This document shows, in pieces, positions 1 through 9,844 of a stretch of DNA of 64,000 bases. Both the position numbers and the translations under genes were made by a program. The stretch comes from Sphingopyxis sp. GW247-27LB (lineage in GTDB: Bacteria > Pseudomonadota > Alphaproteobacteria > Sphingomonadales > Sphingomonadaceae). A model generated the notes under the pieces. It had not been told where the DNA came from and made no database searches. It saw only the letters and a list, made by a program, of their open reading frames with translations. Position 1 is the first letter of the stretch. Each line of letters begins with the position of its first letter. Where the stretch lies: the NCBI RefSeq assembly GCF_002277025.1, contig NZ_NIWD01000008.1, positions 547,501 through 611,500 on the forward strand. The letters run 5' to 3'.

Positions 1-887
<887 letters not shown>

Positions 888-1001
888 AGAGTCCCGCCAT
901 CAACGACAAGCCTGACCGGTTTGTCTGCGACAAGCGGATGATTGATCAGACAGTATGCACGGACATCGATTGAAACCCTTTTGACCTACGCCGGCTTCAT
1001 T

Positions 1002-1118
1002 GCTTGGTGACCATGGCGTCAGTGACCCACCCGATCCCATCTCGAACTCGGCCGTGAAACCTGACAGCGCCGATGGTACTATGGCTCAAGCCCTGGAAGA
1101 GTAGGACGTCGCCAGGCA
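1002..1118 (+). rRNA. 5S ribosomal RNA
   Basis: The sequence begins with a cttggtgacc-type 5' strand and ends with gtcgccaggca, which pair as helix I. Between them are the conserved 5S segments cccacccgatcccat and ctcgaactcggccgtgaaac. Length is about 117 nt and the gene sits about 115 nt behind 23S, the normal position. End positions are set from helix I and could shift by one or two bases. Confidence 0.95.
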
Positions 1119-1227
1119 TTGCAGCCGACGTAAGGTCAAAACGGAAAACCCATTCACAAAGTCGGGGCGGCGTTGGCCGCCCTTTGCTGTTTCTGCGCCG
1201 CCGCTCCGGTCGGCCGCAGCTGGTTGA

Positions 1228-1304
<77 letters not shown>

Positions 1305-1306
1305 AC

Positions 1307-1345
1307 AAAAACCCGCCTTCCCCTGGGGACGGCGGGTTTTTTGCG
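1307..1345 (+). terminator. Rho-independent terminator of the rRNA operon
   Basis: An inverted repeat with arms aaaacccgcc and ggcgggtttt is followed by further T residues, starting 3 nt after the tRNA CCA end. It is a strong intrinsic terminator closing the rRNA-tRNA transcript. Confidence 0.9.
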
Positions 1346-1485
1346 TCCGGCGGGCGCGGCGATGTATCCGCTATGGAACCAGTCCGGCTCTCGCGCATTC
1401 CTCAGCCTCGGCGAGTTTGATATTCGCGCGAAAGGGTGAAATCGGTGCCGCGACCAGCGAGGCGCGCGATCCGGGTGGGGGGTAT

Positions 1486-1677
1486 ATGGCCGAAGCCGCA
1501 GGCAAAGGGATGGACGATGCCGTTCGCGGCATTCGCGACCGGCTGATGATCGAACTCGAGCGGCTCGATGCGCTCGGCGAATTCGTCGCGGCGGTCGAAC
1601 TCGACACCGCGATCCGTATCCTCAACCGGCGGCTCGGCGACGAGCCGGGCCCCGAGGCTTCACTTTTTCCCGGCTGA
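1486..1677 (+). CDS. small hypothetical protein (63 aa)
   Basis: Family not recognised. I place the start at the ATG at 1486, directly behind a G-rich Shine-Dalgarno-like run (gggtgggggg). An in-frame TTG at 1417 would add 23 residues that look like random sequence. The protein is charged and probably helical (MAEAAGKGMDDAVRGIRDRL at the N-terminus, then an ELERLDALGEF segment) with no signal peptide or membrane segment. Its 3' end overlaps the 3' end of the convergent CapA-family gene by 18 bp. It might be a small coiled-coil protein, but no function can be assigned. Confidence 0.55.
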   Translation: MAEAAGKGMDDAVRGIRDRLMIELERLDALGEFVAAVELDTAIRILNRRLGDEPGPEASLFPG

Positions 1678-3651
1678 CGAACGATAGGCGCGGCCCGGCG
1701 CATCGGTGTCCCACGCGAGGAACAGCAAGTCGTCGAGGACCGCGCGGCGCGTACCCCCGATCCGCAGCAGCGGGCGCAGCGGCAGGGCGGCCGCATCGGC
1801 GCCGCGATCGATGTCGAAACGGATATATTGCCAGCCACCGCCCGCGACCTGCCGGGTCCCCGCAGGCCGGAGCGGTGCGCTTTCGAGCGCTTTGGTACGG
1901 CTGGCGCCCTTCGGCTGCTCCTGAAGCAGCAGTTCGAGCGTCGCGGGCCCCTCGGTCCTGATCCACCCGCCGAGCGTCAGCCGCCGTTCGGCGACCGGAC
2001 GGAAGAAGGTCTTGGGCGCGATCGTCATCGGTGCGTCGCCCGCCGCCAGGGCGGCCATCGCCGTCGAGCCGCGGTGGGCATCGCCCACGAAATCGAGGGT
2101 CCCACCGTCGATTCCCCAACTCCGGTCGCGTGCCTCGCCATAGCGAGCCGCCTCGAAATCGCCGCGCATCAACAGATCGCGCGAGGTCGGCGCGTCGACG
2201 GCACAGGCGGCAGCGGGGCGGTGGAGATCATAGCCGAAGGCGATCAGGCCTTCCTCCGCGGGCCCGGCGCAGAATTGCGGCACTGGAATCGCCGCCGACG
2301 GCTGGATGACGCCGTGGCCGCCGGCAAGGCCGATGCGCGTGCCGCGCTCGGCCGACAGTTCGACGATCCGGCGCAGCGCCGCCTGACGCATGCCGGCGAC
2401 GGCGGGGACGGGGCGATAGTCGAGGAGCTGGATCGGGATCATCTCGGCACGGAACAGCCGGTCGCCGTCCATCCAGACTTTCAGCGCATAGGTCGCCTGG
2501 GTTTCGGGGAAATATTGGTCGAACAGGAAGTTGCCGAGCGAATAGGCGATCAGGCGTCCCTTGTAGAGTTCGAGCCCGTGCGAAACGTGCGGGTGGTGCG
2601 ACACGACGAGCGCGGCGCCGTTGTCGATCGCGAGCTTCATGCGCCGCTCGCTGATCTCGGTCGGGCGGTGGCTATATTCGCTGCTGCCATGATATTGGAC
2701 GATCGGCGACCGGCCGGCCTTGACCTCGCGCCGCACCGCCGCCTCGATCGCTTCGTCGCTGCCGAAAGCCGCGCCGCCCTTGCCGCCTTCGGCGACCTGG
2801 TTCGGCTCGACCTTGCCCTTCCAGCCGACGAAGCCGAGCATCGACCAGGCGCGGCCGCCGGCGTCGAGCCGGGCCGCCTTCGCCGCCTCGGCCTCGTTCC
2901 GCCCCGCGCCCGACCAGGGCAGCTTCGCGGCGTCGAGCGCCGCGAGGGTCGAAGCGAGGCCGGGCTCGACATAATCATAGACATGATTGTTGCCGAGGGT
3001 GACGAAATCGATCCCCGCGTCGGCGAGCACCTTCGCCGCGTCGCTGTGGGTATAGAAGACGACCGACTTGTCGGGCGCGTCGCCGAGATCGCGGGTCGCG
3101 AGCACGGTTTCGAGATTGACCGAGGCGAGGTCGGCGCCCGCGAAATAGGGCTTCATCGGCTCGAGCAGGCGCGCCATGTCGGCGGTGCGGCTTTCGGGGT
3201 GAATCAGCACCCGTTCGTTCCAGATCGGATCCTCGAAGCGGCGCCCCATCATCACGTCGCCGCCGAAGAAGAGCTCGACGCGGCCCGGCGCGCGCGCGAC
3301 CGCCTCGACCGCGGGCAGCGTCCAGCGGCCGTCGGCGCCGGCAAGCTCGCTGGGCGAAAAGGTGAAGACGGCGTCGAAGATGCCGGGGCCGCGGATCGTC
3401 AGCTGGACATGGTCGGCGTCGGTCGCGATCCCCGTGATGCGGCCATCGGGGGCGATCCGCGCCGGCGCGCCGTTGATCCGCACCTCGAGCGCCGCGAGAT
3501 CCGCGCTCCCGCCGACGATGCCGAGTTGACCAGTGATCTCGTGCGAGGCCGGAGCCACCGCCGCCACGGCGTGCGGCGCCGCAAGCGGCGCGCATTCGCC
3601 GACGCCGAAAGCCAGCACGAGCGCGAGCGCCGTCGATGCCATGAGCCGCAT
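1660..3651 (-). CDS. CapA/PGA_cap-family metallophosphatase-like protein with C-terminal carbohydrate-binding-like domain
   Basis: A 663-aa exported protein with a hydrophobic N-terminus (about 1-31). The central part (about 125-400) has the PGA_cap (CapA) blocks: GGDVMMGRRF at 129-138, SVNLET near 178, TLGNNHVYDY at 218-227, VQYHGSSEYS near 318 and SHHPHVSHG at 351-359. These supply the Asp, Asn and His metal ligands of the calcineurin-like fold. The last ~160 residues (RGDFEAARYG... to LDDLLFLAWD) resemble a beta-sandwich sugar- or polymer-binding module, an uncommon addition. CapA is known from poly-gamma-glutamate (PGA) capsule formation, and related proteins are thought to hydrolyse PGA. 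It is the last gene of a tight operon with two gamma-glutamyltransferases, so acting on gamma-glutamyl polymers is plausible but inferred. Confidence 0.85.
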   Translation of the reverse strand: MRLMASTALALVLAFGVGECAPLAAPHAVAAVAPASHEITGQLGIVGGSADLAALEVRINGAPARIAPDGRITGIATDADHVQLTIRGPGIFDAVFTFSPSELAGADGRWTLPAVEAVARAPGRVELFFGGDVMMGRRFEDPIWNERVLIHPESRTADMARLLEPMKPYFAGADLASVNLETVLATRDLGDAPDKSVVFYTHSDAAKVLADAGIDFVTLGNNHVYDYVEPGLASTLAALDAAKLPWSGAGRNEAEAAKAARLDAGGRAWSMLGFVGWKGKVEPNQVAEGGKGGAAFGSDEAIEAAVRREVKAGRSPIVQYHGSSEYSHRPTEISERRMKLAIDNGAALVVSHHPHVSHGLELYKGRLIAYSLGNFLFDQYFPETQATYALKVWMDGDRLFRAEMIPIQLLDYRPVPAVAGMRQAALRRIVELSAERGTRIGLAGGHGVIQPSAAIPVPQFCAGPAEEGLIAFGYDLHRPAAACAVDAPTSRDLLMRGDFEAARYGEARDRSWGIDGGTLDFVGDAHRGSTAMAALAAGDAPMTIAPKTFFRPVAERRLTLGGWIRTEGPATLELLLQEQPKGASRTKALESAPLRPAGTRQVAGGGWQYIRFDIDRGADAAALPLRPLLRIGGTRRAVLDDLLFLAWDTDAPGRAYRSSAGKK

Positions 3652-3662
3652 ATGATGATGTC

Positions 3663-4085
3663 CTATTTCGCGAAGAGCTGATCGAGGTCGGCGAAGGCCT
3701 TGAATTCGAGCGCATTGCCCGACGGGTCGTGGAAGAACATCGTCGACTGCTCGCCCGGCTCGCCGGGAAAGCGCGTATGCGGCTCGATCACGAAGCCGAC
3801 CGACGCCGCGCGCAGCCGGTCGGCGAGCGCCTGCCAGTCGGCGGGCGGCAGCACGACGCCGAAATGCGGCACCGGCACCTCATGGCCGTCGACCGGATTA
3901 TGCCCCGCGACCGCGTCGCGCGCGCCGACGCGGTGCGCGACGATCTGGTGCCCATAAAGGTTGAAGTCGATCCAGTCGCGGTCGCTGCGCCCCTCGCGGC
4001 AGCCGAGGACGGTGCCGTAGAAATGGCGCGCGGCGTCGAGGTCGTGCACGGGAAAGGCGAAGTGGAACGGGGCAAGCGCGGGCAT
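3663..4085 (-). CDS. VOC (glyoxalase/bleomycin resistance) family protein
   Basis: A 140-aa single-module vicinal-oxygen-chelate protein. The N-terminal segment [19 protein letters not shown] carries the first metal-ligand His, and the C-terminal half has VPHFGVVL and a closing [15 protein letters not shown] motif with the terminal Glu. No signal peptide is seen, so it should be cytoplasmic. It sits 9 bp behind the dienelactone-hydrolase-like gene and 11 bp ahead of the CapA-family gene, so all three are probably co-transcribed. The substrate cannot be read from the sequence; VOC members include lyases, isomerases and dioxygenases. Confidence 0.85.
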   Translation of the reverse strand: MPALAPFHFAFPVHDLDAARHFYGTVLGCREGRSDRDWIDFNLYGHQIVAHRVGARDAVAGHNPVDGHEVPVPHFGVVLPPADWQALADRLRAASVGFVIEPHTRFPGEPGEQSTMFFHDPSGNALEFKAFADLDQLFAK

Positions 4086-4094
4086 GGCGGGCTC

Positions 4095-4955
4095 CTATTC
4101 GGCGGGTTTCAGCGTCGCGGCGAGAAAGGCGAGGATGTCGGTCTCGGTCGCGGCCTTGGCTTCGGCATTGGCCTTGACCGACTGGCGGCTCCTGGTCGGC
4201 GTGTCGTAACTGTGCGTCGCGCCCTTGAAGGTCGTGAGCGTGATGTCGCCACCCTTTTCGCGGGCACGGGCGACGAGCTTTTCGCAGAGCGTCGGCGACA
4301 CCTCCTCATCGGCGGTGCCGATGAAGACGCGCACCGGGTTGTAGGGGCGGTAGCCGTCCTTCGCGAAGCGCTTCTTGAGGCCGCAGCCCGGATAGAGCGC
4401 GACGCCGACGCGAAAGCCGATCCTGCGCATGTCGCCCGGCTTGTCGTCGGCCATCGCGGCGAGCGTCGCGCTGCCGCCGTTCGACCAGCCGAGCAGGGCG
4501 ACGTGCGTTCCGTCGACGTCGGGGCGCTGCTGGAGATAGCGGAGCGCGCCATAGGCGTGCAGCGGGCGATAGGCGACCTCGTCGACCACGGCGGGTCGGT
4601 CCTTGTAGGTGCCCGCCTTGAAGCCCCCCGGATAGCCGACGGGTCCGAAATCGTCGACCATCAGCGCGATATAGCCGCGGCGCGCGAGCAGCCGGCCCCA
4701 CGCCTTGTGCCGCGCCGAGAGCGTGGCGGCGTCATATTCGCCCTTGGCGAGGCTCGAATAGGCGCCCGAGCGGCCGTGCATCATCACCACAGCGGGCGCG
4801 GTCGCGGGCGCATCCTCGGCCTTGAAGACATAGCCCTTCACCTCGGTTTTGCCGTCGCGGCTCGGGAATTCGACCGCCTCGACCTGGACTTTCTGGGCCA
4901 CCGCGGGCGCGGCGATCGCGGTGAGGGCGAGCGACAGCGACAGGACGCGCAGCAT
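4095..4955 (-). CDS. secreted dienelactone hydrolase-family protein
   Basis: A 286-aa alpha/beta hydrolase with a typical Sec signal (MLRVLSLSLALTAIAAPAVAQ). The nucleophile elbow is GWSNGGS with Ser158; many dienelactone hydrolases use Cys here. Asp216 (GTADEEVSP) and His248 (FKGATHSYDT) complete the triad. MMHGRSG near 58 is the oxyanion-hole region. The start codon overlaps the stop of the upstream gamma-glutamyltransferase by one base (TGATG), so translation is probably coupled. Periplasmic location beside two gamma-glutamyltransferases suggests it opens an ester, lactone or amide in the same substrate. This is inference. Confidence 0.85.
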   Translation of the reverse strand: MLRVLSLSLALTAIAAPAVAQKVQVEAVEFPSRDGKTEVKGYVFKAEDAPATAPAVVMMHGRSGAYSSLAKGEYDAATLSARHKAWGRLLARRGYIALMVDDFGPVGYPGGFKAGTYKDRPAVVDEVAYRPLHAYGALRYLQQRPDVDGTHVALLGWSNGGSATLAAMADDKPGDMRRIGFRVGVALYPGCGLKKRFAKDGYRPYNPVRVFIGTADEEVSPTLCEKLVARAREKGGDITLTTFKGATHSYDTPTRSRQSVKANAEAKAATETDILAFLAATLKPAE

Positions 4956-6661
4956 CAGCGTTTCTCCGGCAGGATGATCGTCTTCGCGACACCGTCGCGG
5001 CGCGCGTCAGCGGCGCCGTCGAAGCGGCCGCCCTGAATCAGGACACCGTGAAGCCCCGAATCCTCGCCCGATCCCGCGCGCACCGCGACGCCGCGCCGCG
5101 CCATTTCGGCGCGAAGCGTCGGCGCGAAGCGGCTTTCCTCGCCCGCGAAGCTGTCGCCGCGCGCGACGAGGTTGGGCAGCGCGAAGGCGTCCTTCAACGG
5201 CATGTGCCAGTCGATCGCGCCGATCAGCGCCTTCGACACATAGCCGAGGATCGCATTGCCGCCCGGCGAACCGATTGCGCCCGCGAGGCTGCGGTCGCGG
5301 TTCAGGATGATCGTCGGGGTCATCGACGAGCGCGGCCGCTTGCCTGGCGCGATGGCATTGGGGCCCTTCGGCACGAAGGAGAAGTCGGTCATCTGGTTGT
5401 TGAGGAAGAATCCGTCGACCATGCGGCCCGAGCCGAAATAGCTTTCGACCGTCGTCGTCATCGACACCGCATTGCCGTCGCCGTCGATGATCACGAAATG
5501 CGAGGTGCCGGGAACTTCGGCGGTCGCGTCGATGCGCGCGGTGATCGCGCCGGGCGGCGTTCCTGCTTCGGGCGCCGGGCCGGCCGTCTCGCCGATCAGC
5601 GCTGCGCGCGAGGCGACATAGGCGGGATCGAGCAGGCCTTTGACAGGCACGTTCGGAACATCGCCGACATAGGCGTCGCGATCGGCGTACATCAGCCGGC
5701 TCGCCTCGGCATATTCGACCCAGGCGATCGGGTCGTTGGGGCCGCGCGCGGCGATGTCGGTGCGCTCGACCATCGCCATCAACTGGAGCAGTCCGACCCC
5801 GCTCGACGGCGGCGGCGGGACGCAGAGGATATAGACGCGGTAATCGCCGCACAGCGCCTGCCGCACGACGGGTTTGTAGGCCGCGAGGTCGGCCTCGGTC
5901 ATGCTGCCCGCGAGATCGCCCTCGTGCAGCCGCGCGACGATGCGCTTCGCGGTTTCGCCGCGATAGAGCGCGTCGGGCCCCTCGGTCGCGAGGCGATGGA
6001 CGAAGGCGGCGTAGGCGGGGTTTTTCAGCGTATCGCCGGCGTGGACCTTGCCGCCATGACCGTCGCTGAAATAGCGCACGACGTCGGGCGCGTTCGACTG
6101 CGGATAGGGGCCTTGGACGAAATGCTCCATCCGCTTGGTGACGGTGAAGCCGTCTTGCGCGACGCGGATCGCGTCGCCGAACAGGGCGTTCCACGCCAGC
6201 TTGCCATGCTGTTTCTGCGCGAGCGCGAGCATCGCGACCGCGCCGGGAACGCCGGTCGCGCGGCCGCTCAATACGGCGGTGCGGAAAGGCAGCGGCTGAC
6301 CGCCGTCATCGAGGAACATATCGGCAGTCGCCCCCGCGGGCGCCACCTCGCGCCCGTCGTAGACCGTGACCGCTTTCGTCGCCGCGTCATAATGCACCAT
6401 GAACGCACCGCCGCCGAGCCCCGAGCTTTGCGGCTCGACGAGCCCGAGCATCGCCTGGACCGCGACGGCTGCGTCGACGGCGTTGCCGCCGCGACGCAGC
6501 ACGTCGAGGCCAGCCTCGACCGCCAGTGGATGGGCAGCGGCGAGGAAAGCCTGGCGTTGAGCCGGTTCGACCGCGGCCGGCGCGGCCGATTGCGGCGGCG
6601 GCGCGTCGGGCGTGCAGGCGGCGAGCAACGTCGCCGCGGCGAGGATCAGCGGCCGCATCAT
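4955..6661 (-). CDS. ggt: gamma-glutamyltransferase, lipoprotein form
   Basis: A 568-aa Ntn-hydrolase that transfers or hydrolyses gamma-glutamyl groups. The N-terminus is a lipoprotein signal (LILAAATLLAAC, Cys16), so it should be membrane-anchored in the periplasm. GGNAVDAAVA near 59-68 and SGLGGGAFMV near 80 are family blocks. Autocleavage would occur before Thr386 in EVPGTSHFVI, giving a small subunit beginning TSHF. FFLNNQMTDF and GSPGGNAILG follow as expected. The start ATG at 6661 overlaps the stop of the upstream paralogue (ATGA), so the two are translationally coupled. It diverges strongly from its neighbour and is not a recent duplicate. Confidence 0.93.
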   Translation of the reverse strand: MMRPLILAAATLLAACTPDAPPPQSAAPAAVEPAQRQAFLAAAHPLAVEAGLDVLRRGGNAVDAAVAVQAMLGLVEPQSSGLGGGAFMVHYDAATKAVTVYDGREVAPAGATADMFLDDGGQPLPFRTAVLSGRATGVPGAVAMLALAQKQHGKLAWNALFGDAIRVAQDGFTVTKRMEHFVQGPYPQSNAPDVVRYFSDGHGGKVHAGDTLKNPAYAAFVHRLATEGPDALYRGETAKRIVARLHEGDLAGSMTEADLAAYKPVVRQALCGDYRVYILCVPPPPSSGVGLLQLMAMVERTDIAARGPNDPIAWVEYAEASRLMYADRDAYVGDVPNVPVKGLLDPAYVASRAALIGETAGPAPEAGTPPGAITARIDATAEVPGTSHFVIIDGDGNAVSMTTTVESYFGSGRMVDGFFLNNQMTDFSFVPKGPNAIAPGKRPRSSMTPTIILNRDRSLAGAIGSPGGNAILGYVSKALIGAIDWHMPLKDAFALPNLVARGDSFAGEESRFAPTLRAEMARRGVAVRAGSGEDSGLHGVLIQGGRFDGAADARRDGVAKTIILPEKR

Positions 6662-8388
6662 GGTTCGACCGCCAGCGCGCCGGGGCGGCGCGGGTCGGCG
6701 GCGCCGAGGAACAGCCCCTTGTCGATCATGATCGATTGCTCGCTTCCCATCGTCTCGTCGCTGGTGATCGGATGCCCCATCGCCTTCAGCGCCGCGACCG
6801 TGTCGGGATTGAAATTGGGCTCGACGCGCAGCGTATCGACCGCGCCCTGATAGATGCGCGGCTGGTGCGTCGCCTCGGCGATGTTCATGCCATGATCGAT
6901 GACGTTGACAATGACTTGAACCACGGACGTGATGATCGTGCTGCCGCCCGGCGTCCCGGTGACGAGCCACGGCTTGCCATCCTTCATCACGATCGTCGGC
7001 ATCTGCGTTGACAACATGCGCTTGCCCGGGGCCATCGCGTTGAGCGGCGGCGGCGCGCCGGTTCGCTGCGCCTCCCATGCCTGTTCGTGGCTGAAATTGT
7101 TCATCTCGTTGTTGAGGAGGATGCCCGTCCCCTCGATCATCACGCCGGAGCCGAAATCGGAGCCGAGCGTGAAGGTCGTCGACACGACATTGCCGTCCTT
7201 GTCGGCGACCGAGAAATGGGTCGTCGACGGGCTTTCATATTTCAGCGGGTCGCCCGGCAGCATTTCGGCCATCGGCCTGGCCTTCGCGGGATCGATCAGC
7301 TTCGCGCGTTCGGCGGCATAGGCCTTGGAGACGAAGCCGCCCACCGGCGCGGTGACGAAGCCGGGGTCGCCGAGCGCGCGGTAGCGGTCGACATAGCCGA
7401 GCTTCATCGCCTCGGCCATGACATGCAGCGACCGCGCCGATCCCGCACCCATCGCCTTCAGGTCGAAATGCTCGAGCTGGTTCAATATGTTGAGCAGTGT
7501 CGCGCCGCCCGCGCTCGACGGCGGCGCGGTGTAGATGGTGTAGCCGCGATAGCTGCCGACGAGCGGCGCGCGCTCCTCGGGCCGATAGGCGGCAAGGTCC
7601 TCCATCGTGATCAGCCCGCCGTGCGCCTTCATGTCGGCGGCGATGCGGCGCGCGACCTCGCCCTTGTAGAAGCCGTCGGCGCCGTGCTTCGCGATCTCGC
7701 CCAGCGTCCAGGCGAGCGCGGGGCGCTTCATCACCTCGTCCTTCGCATAGAGCGAGCCGTCCGCCTTATAGAAGGCGGTCTTGCCCGCTTCGCTCTTCGA
7801 CAGCCGCTCCTTGCCCCAGCTGAAGACGAAGGCTTCGTCCGCGCTCAGCTTGACCCCGTTCGCCGCCAGCGCAATCGCCGGCGCGACGAGCTTGTCCCAG
7901 GAGAGCTTGCCCCATTTCCTGTGCGCATAATCGAAGCCCGCGACAGTGCCGGGCACCGCGGGGGCCATATAGCCGTAGCTCGCGACGCGGCGTTCCTTGC
8001 CCTGATTGTCGACGAACATCGCGGGGGTCGCGGCGCGCGGCGCGACCGAACGGAAATCGATGACGCGGACTTCGCCCGACGCGGCGTCATAGACGTTCAT
8101 ATAGCCGTCGCCGCCGATATTGCCCGCGCGCGGCAAGGTCACCGACAGCGCGAAGCCGATCGCGATCGCAGCATCGACCGCATTGCCGCCGTCGCGCAAG
8201 ATCTGCGCCCCGACCTCGCTCGCGATCGCATTCTGGCTGACCACCATGCCGCGCGTTCCGACGACCGGCGAATGGACCGACGGATATTCCAGCAGGTGGC
8301 GGCTCTGCGCCGCGAGCGGTGCGGGCAGCGCCAGCGCCAGCGCGAGCGCGGCGGTGATCGAGCGGCGGAAGAGCATGGCGGACCTCAT
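6658..8388 (-). CDS. ggt: gamma-glutamyltransferase, periplasmic form
   Basis: A 576-aa gamma-glutamyltransferase with a cleavable Sec signal ending near PLAAQS. GGNAVDAAIAIG near 68-79, the catalytic Thr389 in SPSTTHFSVADKDGN, and the small-subunit block ILLNNEMNNF are present. The last two match the classic E. coli-type enzyme more closely than the downstream paralogue does. I place the start at 8388 because that ATG overlaps the stop codon of the symporter gene (ATGA). An internal ATG at 8376 is the alternative. It lies between a DAACS symporter and a second ggt, so released glutamate could be taken up by the co-expressed carrier. Confidence 0.94.
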   Translation of the reverse strand: MRSAMLFRRSITAALALALALPAPLAAQSRHLLEYPSVHSPVVGTRGMVVSQNAIASEVGAQILRDGGNAVDAAIAIGFALSVTLPRAGNIGGDGYMNVYDAASGEVRVIDFRSVAPRAATPAMFVDNQGKERRVASYGYMAPAVPGTVAGFDYAHRKWGKLSWDKLVAPAIALAANGVKLSADEAFVFSWGKERLSKSEAGKTAFYKADGSLYAKDEVMKRPALAWTLGEIAKHGADGFYKGEVARRIAADMKAHGGLITMEDLAAYRPEERAPLVGSYRGYTIYTAPPSSAGGATLLNILNQLEHFDLKAMGAGSARSLHVMAEAMKLGYVDRYRALGDPGFVTAPVGGFVSKAYAAERAKLIDPAKARPMAEMLPGDPLKYESPSTTHFSVADKDGNVVSTTFTLGSDFGSGVMIEGTGILLNNEMNNFSHEQAWEAQRTGAPPPLNAMAPGKRMLSTQMPTIVMKDGKPWLVTGTPGGSTIITSVVQVIVNVIDHGMNIAEATHQPRIYQGAVDTLRVEPNFNPDTVAALKAMGHPITSDETMGSEQSIMIDKGLFLGAADPRRPGALAVEP

Positions 8389-9707
8389 TCGTCGTTGGGT
8401 GAGAGATATTCGGCGACGTCCATTTCCTTTTCCCACCGGGCGACGGCGGTCGCGATAGAGAGGTCGGATGTGACGTTGGGGATGGTGCGGATCATGTCGA
8501 GGATGCGGTCGAAGGGGAGGACGAAGCCGACGACGATCGCGGTCTGCGCGGGCGTGATGCCGATCGCGTGGAGCACCGCGGCGAGAACGAAGAGCGAGCC
8601 CGACGGGACCGGCGCGACCCCCATCGCGACGATGGTGGTCGTCCCGGCGATGACGAAATAGTCGGCGAGGCTCAGATCGACGCCGAACGCCTGCGCGGCG
8701 AACAGCGTCAGCATCGCGACATACATGGCGGCGCCGTCCATGCCGATGGTGGCGCCGAGCGGCAGCACGGTCGAGGCGACCGGCGGCGAGACGCCGAGGT
8801 TGCGCTCGGCGACGCGGATCGCGACGGGCAGGGTCGCGCTCGACGAAGAGGTCGAGAAGCCGACCATGATCGCATCGGCGATGCCGCGGAAGAAGGGCAG
8901 GGGCGGCAGCCAGGCGAGCAGCCGCACGACGATGCCGCCGTGGATGACGAGGGTGACGATCGCCGAGCCGACGACGACACACAGCGCGAGCTTGAGCACC
9001 GCGAGGAAGCTCGATACGCCCGTGGTGCCCATGACCACCGCGATCAGCGCGAAGACCCCGAAGGGCGCGGTCTCCATCACGAAGCCGACGATGCGCAGCA
9101 TCACCTCCGACCCGCCCGTGAGCAGCCGGCGCACCGGTTCGGCTTCCTTGCCCGCGGCGATGACCCCGGCGCCGACGAGCACCGCGAAGAAGATGACCGA
9201 CAGCGTCGACCCGTTCGCCATCGCGCCGATCGGGTTGTCGGGCACGATCTCCATGAACATGCGCGCGGTGTCCTGCGGCTCGGCGACGACGCGCGGCACC
9301 GCGCCGGCGAAGCTCGCCCCCGCTCCCGGCGCGATCAGCGTCGCGACGATCAGCCCCGTGGTCACCGCGAGCGCGGTGGTGAACACATACATGCCGAGCG
9401 TCTTCACCCCGATGCTGCCGAGGCGCCTGGGATCGGCGAGCGCGGCGACCCCTGACGCGATGGTGAGGAAGACGAGCGGGATGACGAGCATGCGGATCAG
9501 CCGCACGAACAGCTCGCCGATCCACGCGATCGACGTCGCATCCTCGCCCCACATCACCCCGACGATCGCGCCGAGCACCAGCGCCCCCAATATCCGCTTC
9601 CACAGCGCCACCGCGAACCAGCCGCCTAGCAGGCGGCGCAGAAGGCCGGGGCGGCCCGCGCCGCTCCCCTTGCCCTCGTCGGGCTGGTCAATCGTCGTGT
9701 CGGTCAT
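8385..9707 (-). CDS. dicarboxylate/amino acid:cation symporter (DAACS family)
   Basis: A 440-aa inner-membrane carrier with about eight hydrophobic segments, related to glutamate and C4-dicarboxylate symporters. The re-entrant-loop signature appears as STSSSSATLPVAI, and the later signature as IGMDGAAMYVAM where DctA has NLDGT. These changes suggest a substrate other than succinate. The cytoplasmic N-terminus (about 35 residues) is hydrophilic. It is first in a six-gene run (symporter, ggt, ggt, hydrolase, VOC, CapA) with overlaps or gaps of 11 bp or less. A glutamate or gamma-glutamyl-derived amino acid is the likely cargo, from context. Confidence 0.92.
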   Translation of the reverse strand: MTDTTIDQPDEGKGSGAGRPGLLRRLLGGWFAVALWKRILGALVLGAIVGVMWGEDATSIAWIGELFVRLIRMLVIPLVFLTIASGVAALADPRRLGSIGVKTLGMYVFTTALAVTTGLIVATLIAPGAGASFAGAVPRVVAEPQDTARMFMEIVPDNPIGAMANGSTLSVIFFAVLVGAGVIAAGKEAEPVRRLLTGGSEVMLRIVGFVMETAPFGVFALIAVVMGTTGVSSFLAVLKLALCVVVGSAIVTLVIHGGIVVRLLAWLPPLPFFRGIADAIMVGFSTSSSSATLPVAIRVAERNLGVSPPVASTVLPLGATIGMDGAAMYVAMLTLFAAQAFGVDLSLADYFVIAGTTTIVAMGVAPVPSGSLFVLAAVLHAIGITPAQTAIVVGFVLPFDRILDMIRTIPNVTSDLSIATAVARWEKEMDVAEYLSPNDE

Positions 9708-9844
9708 TCAGGCGCGTCCCCATATCGTCCGCTCTCCGGCGGCTTCCATCTCATTCATTCGGGCCGGTTCGGCGCCCGCCGCTCCAACCCCCTATAGGGA
9801 GGAAACGACGGGCGCGCACCGCGACCCAGTGCGGCGTGGCGCGA

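Noticed and set aside
1828..3681. 617-codon plus-strand open frame opposite the CapA-family gene
   Set aside because: Its translation is Arg/Ala/Asp-rich with no family resemblance. It mirrors the codon structure of the real minus-strand gene; long antisense frames are common in high-GC DNA.
4955..7078. Fusion of the downstream gamma-glutamyltransferase with an extra 139-residue N-terminus
   Set aside because: The extra part is out-of-frame translation of the upstream ggt gene. The lipoprotein signal at 6661 marks the true start.
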